Shown here one piece after another: positions 62,078-64,000 of a stretch of 64,000 bases of DNA. Under the pieces are notes generated by a model that saw nothing but the letters and a program-made list of their open reading frames with translations, was not told the origin of the DNA and did not search any database. The position numbers and the translations under genes were made by a program. Every line of letters starts with the position of its first letter. The first letter of the stretch is position 1. Location of the stretch: the NCBI RefSeq assembly GCF_030272615.1, contig NC_081408.1:342513793-342577792 (forward strand), read 5' to 3'. This DNA is from Cryptomeria japonica (lineage: Eukaryota > Streptophyta > Pinopsida > Cupressales > Cupressaceae).

Positions 62078-63682
62078 CCCTCCTGGTAGCTTAATAATAC
62101 CAACTGGCCAACATCCTTTCATTCTACCACCATCTTTCCAAGAAAATGATACCCTCTTCTTCTCCATAAAAAAAGGCCATTGAGAGAAACCTTCAAGAAT
62201 TAACCAAGAAAGGTTGTAGATGGAAATGGGCTTCCTTACAGCCTTGTTAGATCACCATATTCATGAGAAATGGTGACAACAATTATTAATCCACCTACTA
62301 ATTACACTAGCTGTGGGTATGAAAAGATGCACACCAGCTTACTGTCCAAGTAAAAAGTTTATGTGGAGGCATTATCAAAAGAAATAAAGGATGCATGGCC
62401 CAAAACAGACATGTCCATCCTTCCTAATGGATGGAAGGATTGCAAAAAAAAACCACTATTAATGTCATTACAAGGTGTCCCAGAGGGGTGATGTTTTAGA
62501 AGGCATTTCATTGTGAAATGCAAGTGAATGATGCAACTTTATTGCCAAGATACTCATAGAATCCATTGGGATTTTTGTCCACTAACTCAGCAATGGAAAT
62601 TAGGGGGTTTCCGTTCTCTAAATTCAGGCCTTGAGGGGTTTCATCCTCAGACTGAGTTTTGTATACATTTGACAATATTTATATATCTAAGTGTGCTAAT
62701 TCCTTCAACTACAATTTGCGTTTATACTTGTGTGATCAATGTATACTTGTGTATGTGATCAATTAGGTTCTATTTGATGATGTTATTGTGTCTTTAAGGT
62801 TTATTTAATTAAAGGGTGCATGAAACAAGTTTTAAATCCTTAAAAATCTCTAAATTTCTTGGTTTTTTCACTTGACGAGTCTGCGCAGAGTTTTTTTGCC
62901 AAGTCCCCAGTCTTCAGTCAAGCCACCCTCACCAAGTCCACTCCAAGTCTGAGTCTCAGAACTACAGTAATTATATATTGATCTATGCATTAATATTGCT
63001 TTGGATTTGCCTTACATACAAAAACAAAACAAACAAAAAATGCATAAGAAACATGAAATTGAGCATACCTTCACTCAGTTGATAGGAAATGTATCCACTG
63101 ATATGCTAAACTATGATTGAAAAATCAGCAAGCAAGCTTCTGAGTGTCAAAATATCACTAAATACACCTGTATTAAAATGTATAACTTAGTTGCCTTGGG
63201 AAGGCGACAAAGATAAGTGTATCAAGAACAAGTAGTATTATAATTATTTTCTTTATGGAAATCTGCAAAAATTTACATATCACAAATTAGTGAAATGCCA
63301 CCTCTGAAAAAAACTCCTTCAAATCAAGATCTTACTCGTAAAATGACAATTTATATAGGCAAATTGGAAAGCTTTGACAATAAATACTTCTTTGGTAACT
63401 GTCGGTTTTAACTTCTAAGAGATAAAGATGTAGAACAATTGATGAGACACTACATAATAAATGAGACAGCCTCCAAAGGATTATTATAAATAATAACTCT
63501 GATTTACATATGGATGATGCTTGCAACTTTCTTTCTGAAATTACAACAAATATATAGATGTTTTTCTTTGTCCAAGTTTTTTAATATGTTATGATGATTG
63601 ATGGAACTTTTAAGCTCAGAATTTGGCTAATACAACACCATAATTGCCCATTTTGACAAAAAACTACTGGCTAAAATATTAT

Positions 63683-63778
63683 ATACAAAAGTATCGTAAT
63701 TATAAAACATCATATGTACACCAAGGTATTATACAAAAGTATTGTAATTATAAAACATCATATGTACACCAAGGTATT
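63683..63778. repeat. 48-bp tandem duplication
   Basis: CAAAAGTAT(C/T)GTAATTATA starts at 63686 and 63734 and continues through CATCATATGTACACCAAGG in both copies, with almost no difference. Confidence 0.92.
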
Positions 63779-64000
63779 ATGATAAAAAATGTCATTCCTC
63801 ATGAAGTCAGAAATTTCATACCCATGTAATTAAAAGGTTGAATTAGTAAATGACTAGAGTGACAAATTGTCAATGTGCATAGACTACACTTATGTGGAGA
63901 CCAAGCCGCTGTTTTCCCCATTGTGATGTCCCCACTTTGAAATAGAATTTAATAATAAATAATAAAATTAAAATATTAAAATATTAAAAAAGTTAAATTA

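Larger units (their letters stand above)
60633..64000. other. upstream flank of the Yos1-like gene, no coding recognised
   Basis: A+T-rich sequence in which the 5' untranslated exon and promoter of the Yos1-like gene may lie. No coding domain was identified on either strand. A dispersed-looking G+C-richer phrase (GACGAGTCTGCGCAGAG, 62874-62890) and two tandem duplications are the only structure seen. Confidence 0.45.

Noticed and set aside
61838-62167. 109-codon minus-strand ORF
   Set aside because: Spans the 120-bp duplication; repeated, Phe/Leu-rich, no known family.

Overview
The window is nuclear DNA from a seed plant with a large, repeat-filled genome. The style of the repeats (deeply nested LTR elements, some with LTRs over 4 kb, and very few genes) and the plant-type PPR and phospholipase fragments suggest a gymnosperm, probably a conifer. 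That assignment is inference. About nine tenths of the sequence is transposable element or its debris. The only intact-looking host gene is a 77-codon Yos1-like gene at 60399-60632 (minus strand). A PPR pseudogene (about 33720-34380, minus) and an exon-sized fragment of a non-specific phospholipase C gene (36576-36764, minus) are the other host-derived pieces.

Layout, left to right. 1-770: decayed Ty3/gypsy reverse transcriptase. 1347-30017: a Ty1/copia element on the minus strand (called copia-1), with a damaged 3' LTR at the left and an LTR stub at the right. Inside its polymerase gene sits a plus-strand copia element (copia-2, 5407-25426). Inside copia-2 sit a 12.1-kb minus-strand non-autonomous LTR element with 4.25-kb LTRs (9972-22074) and an 885-bp solo LTR (22467-23351). 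Target-site duplications flank each insertion. Removing each insert with one duplication copy rejoins the host element's reading frame, which gives the order of events directly.

30018-37316 is older sequence: an LTR-like block with tandem repeats (31283-33438), the PPR pseudogene, a 449-bp-period duplication and the phospholipase fragment.

37317-53073 is a Ty3/gypsy-type element on the plus strand, with gag and protease but no recognisable reverse transcriptase or integrase. Its 5' LTR is split by a 2.8-kb non-autonomous copia-like element (37656-40456), and its 3' LTR has lost about 1.2 kb. The most interesting object in the window is in this element's 3' half. There, on the opposite strand, lies what reads as a two-exon plant-mobile-domain (MAIN/MAIL-like) gene with its own TATA box, start codon, GTAAGT donor, 946-bp repeat-bearing intron and acceptor. 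An intron antisense to the retrotransposon transcript would escape splicing and so survive retrotransposition.

53750-59762 is a full-length but mutated plant L1-type LINE (ORF1, endonuclease, reverse transcriptase, RNase H, 3' A-rich tail) with a 12-14 bp target-site duplication. It lies about 640 bp beyond the stop codon of the Yos1-like gene. The last 3.4 kb (60633-64000) is A+T-rich flank with two short tandem duplications and no recognised coding sequence.
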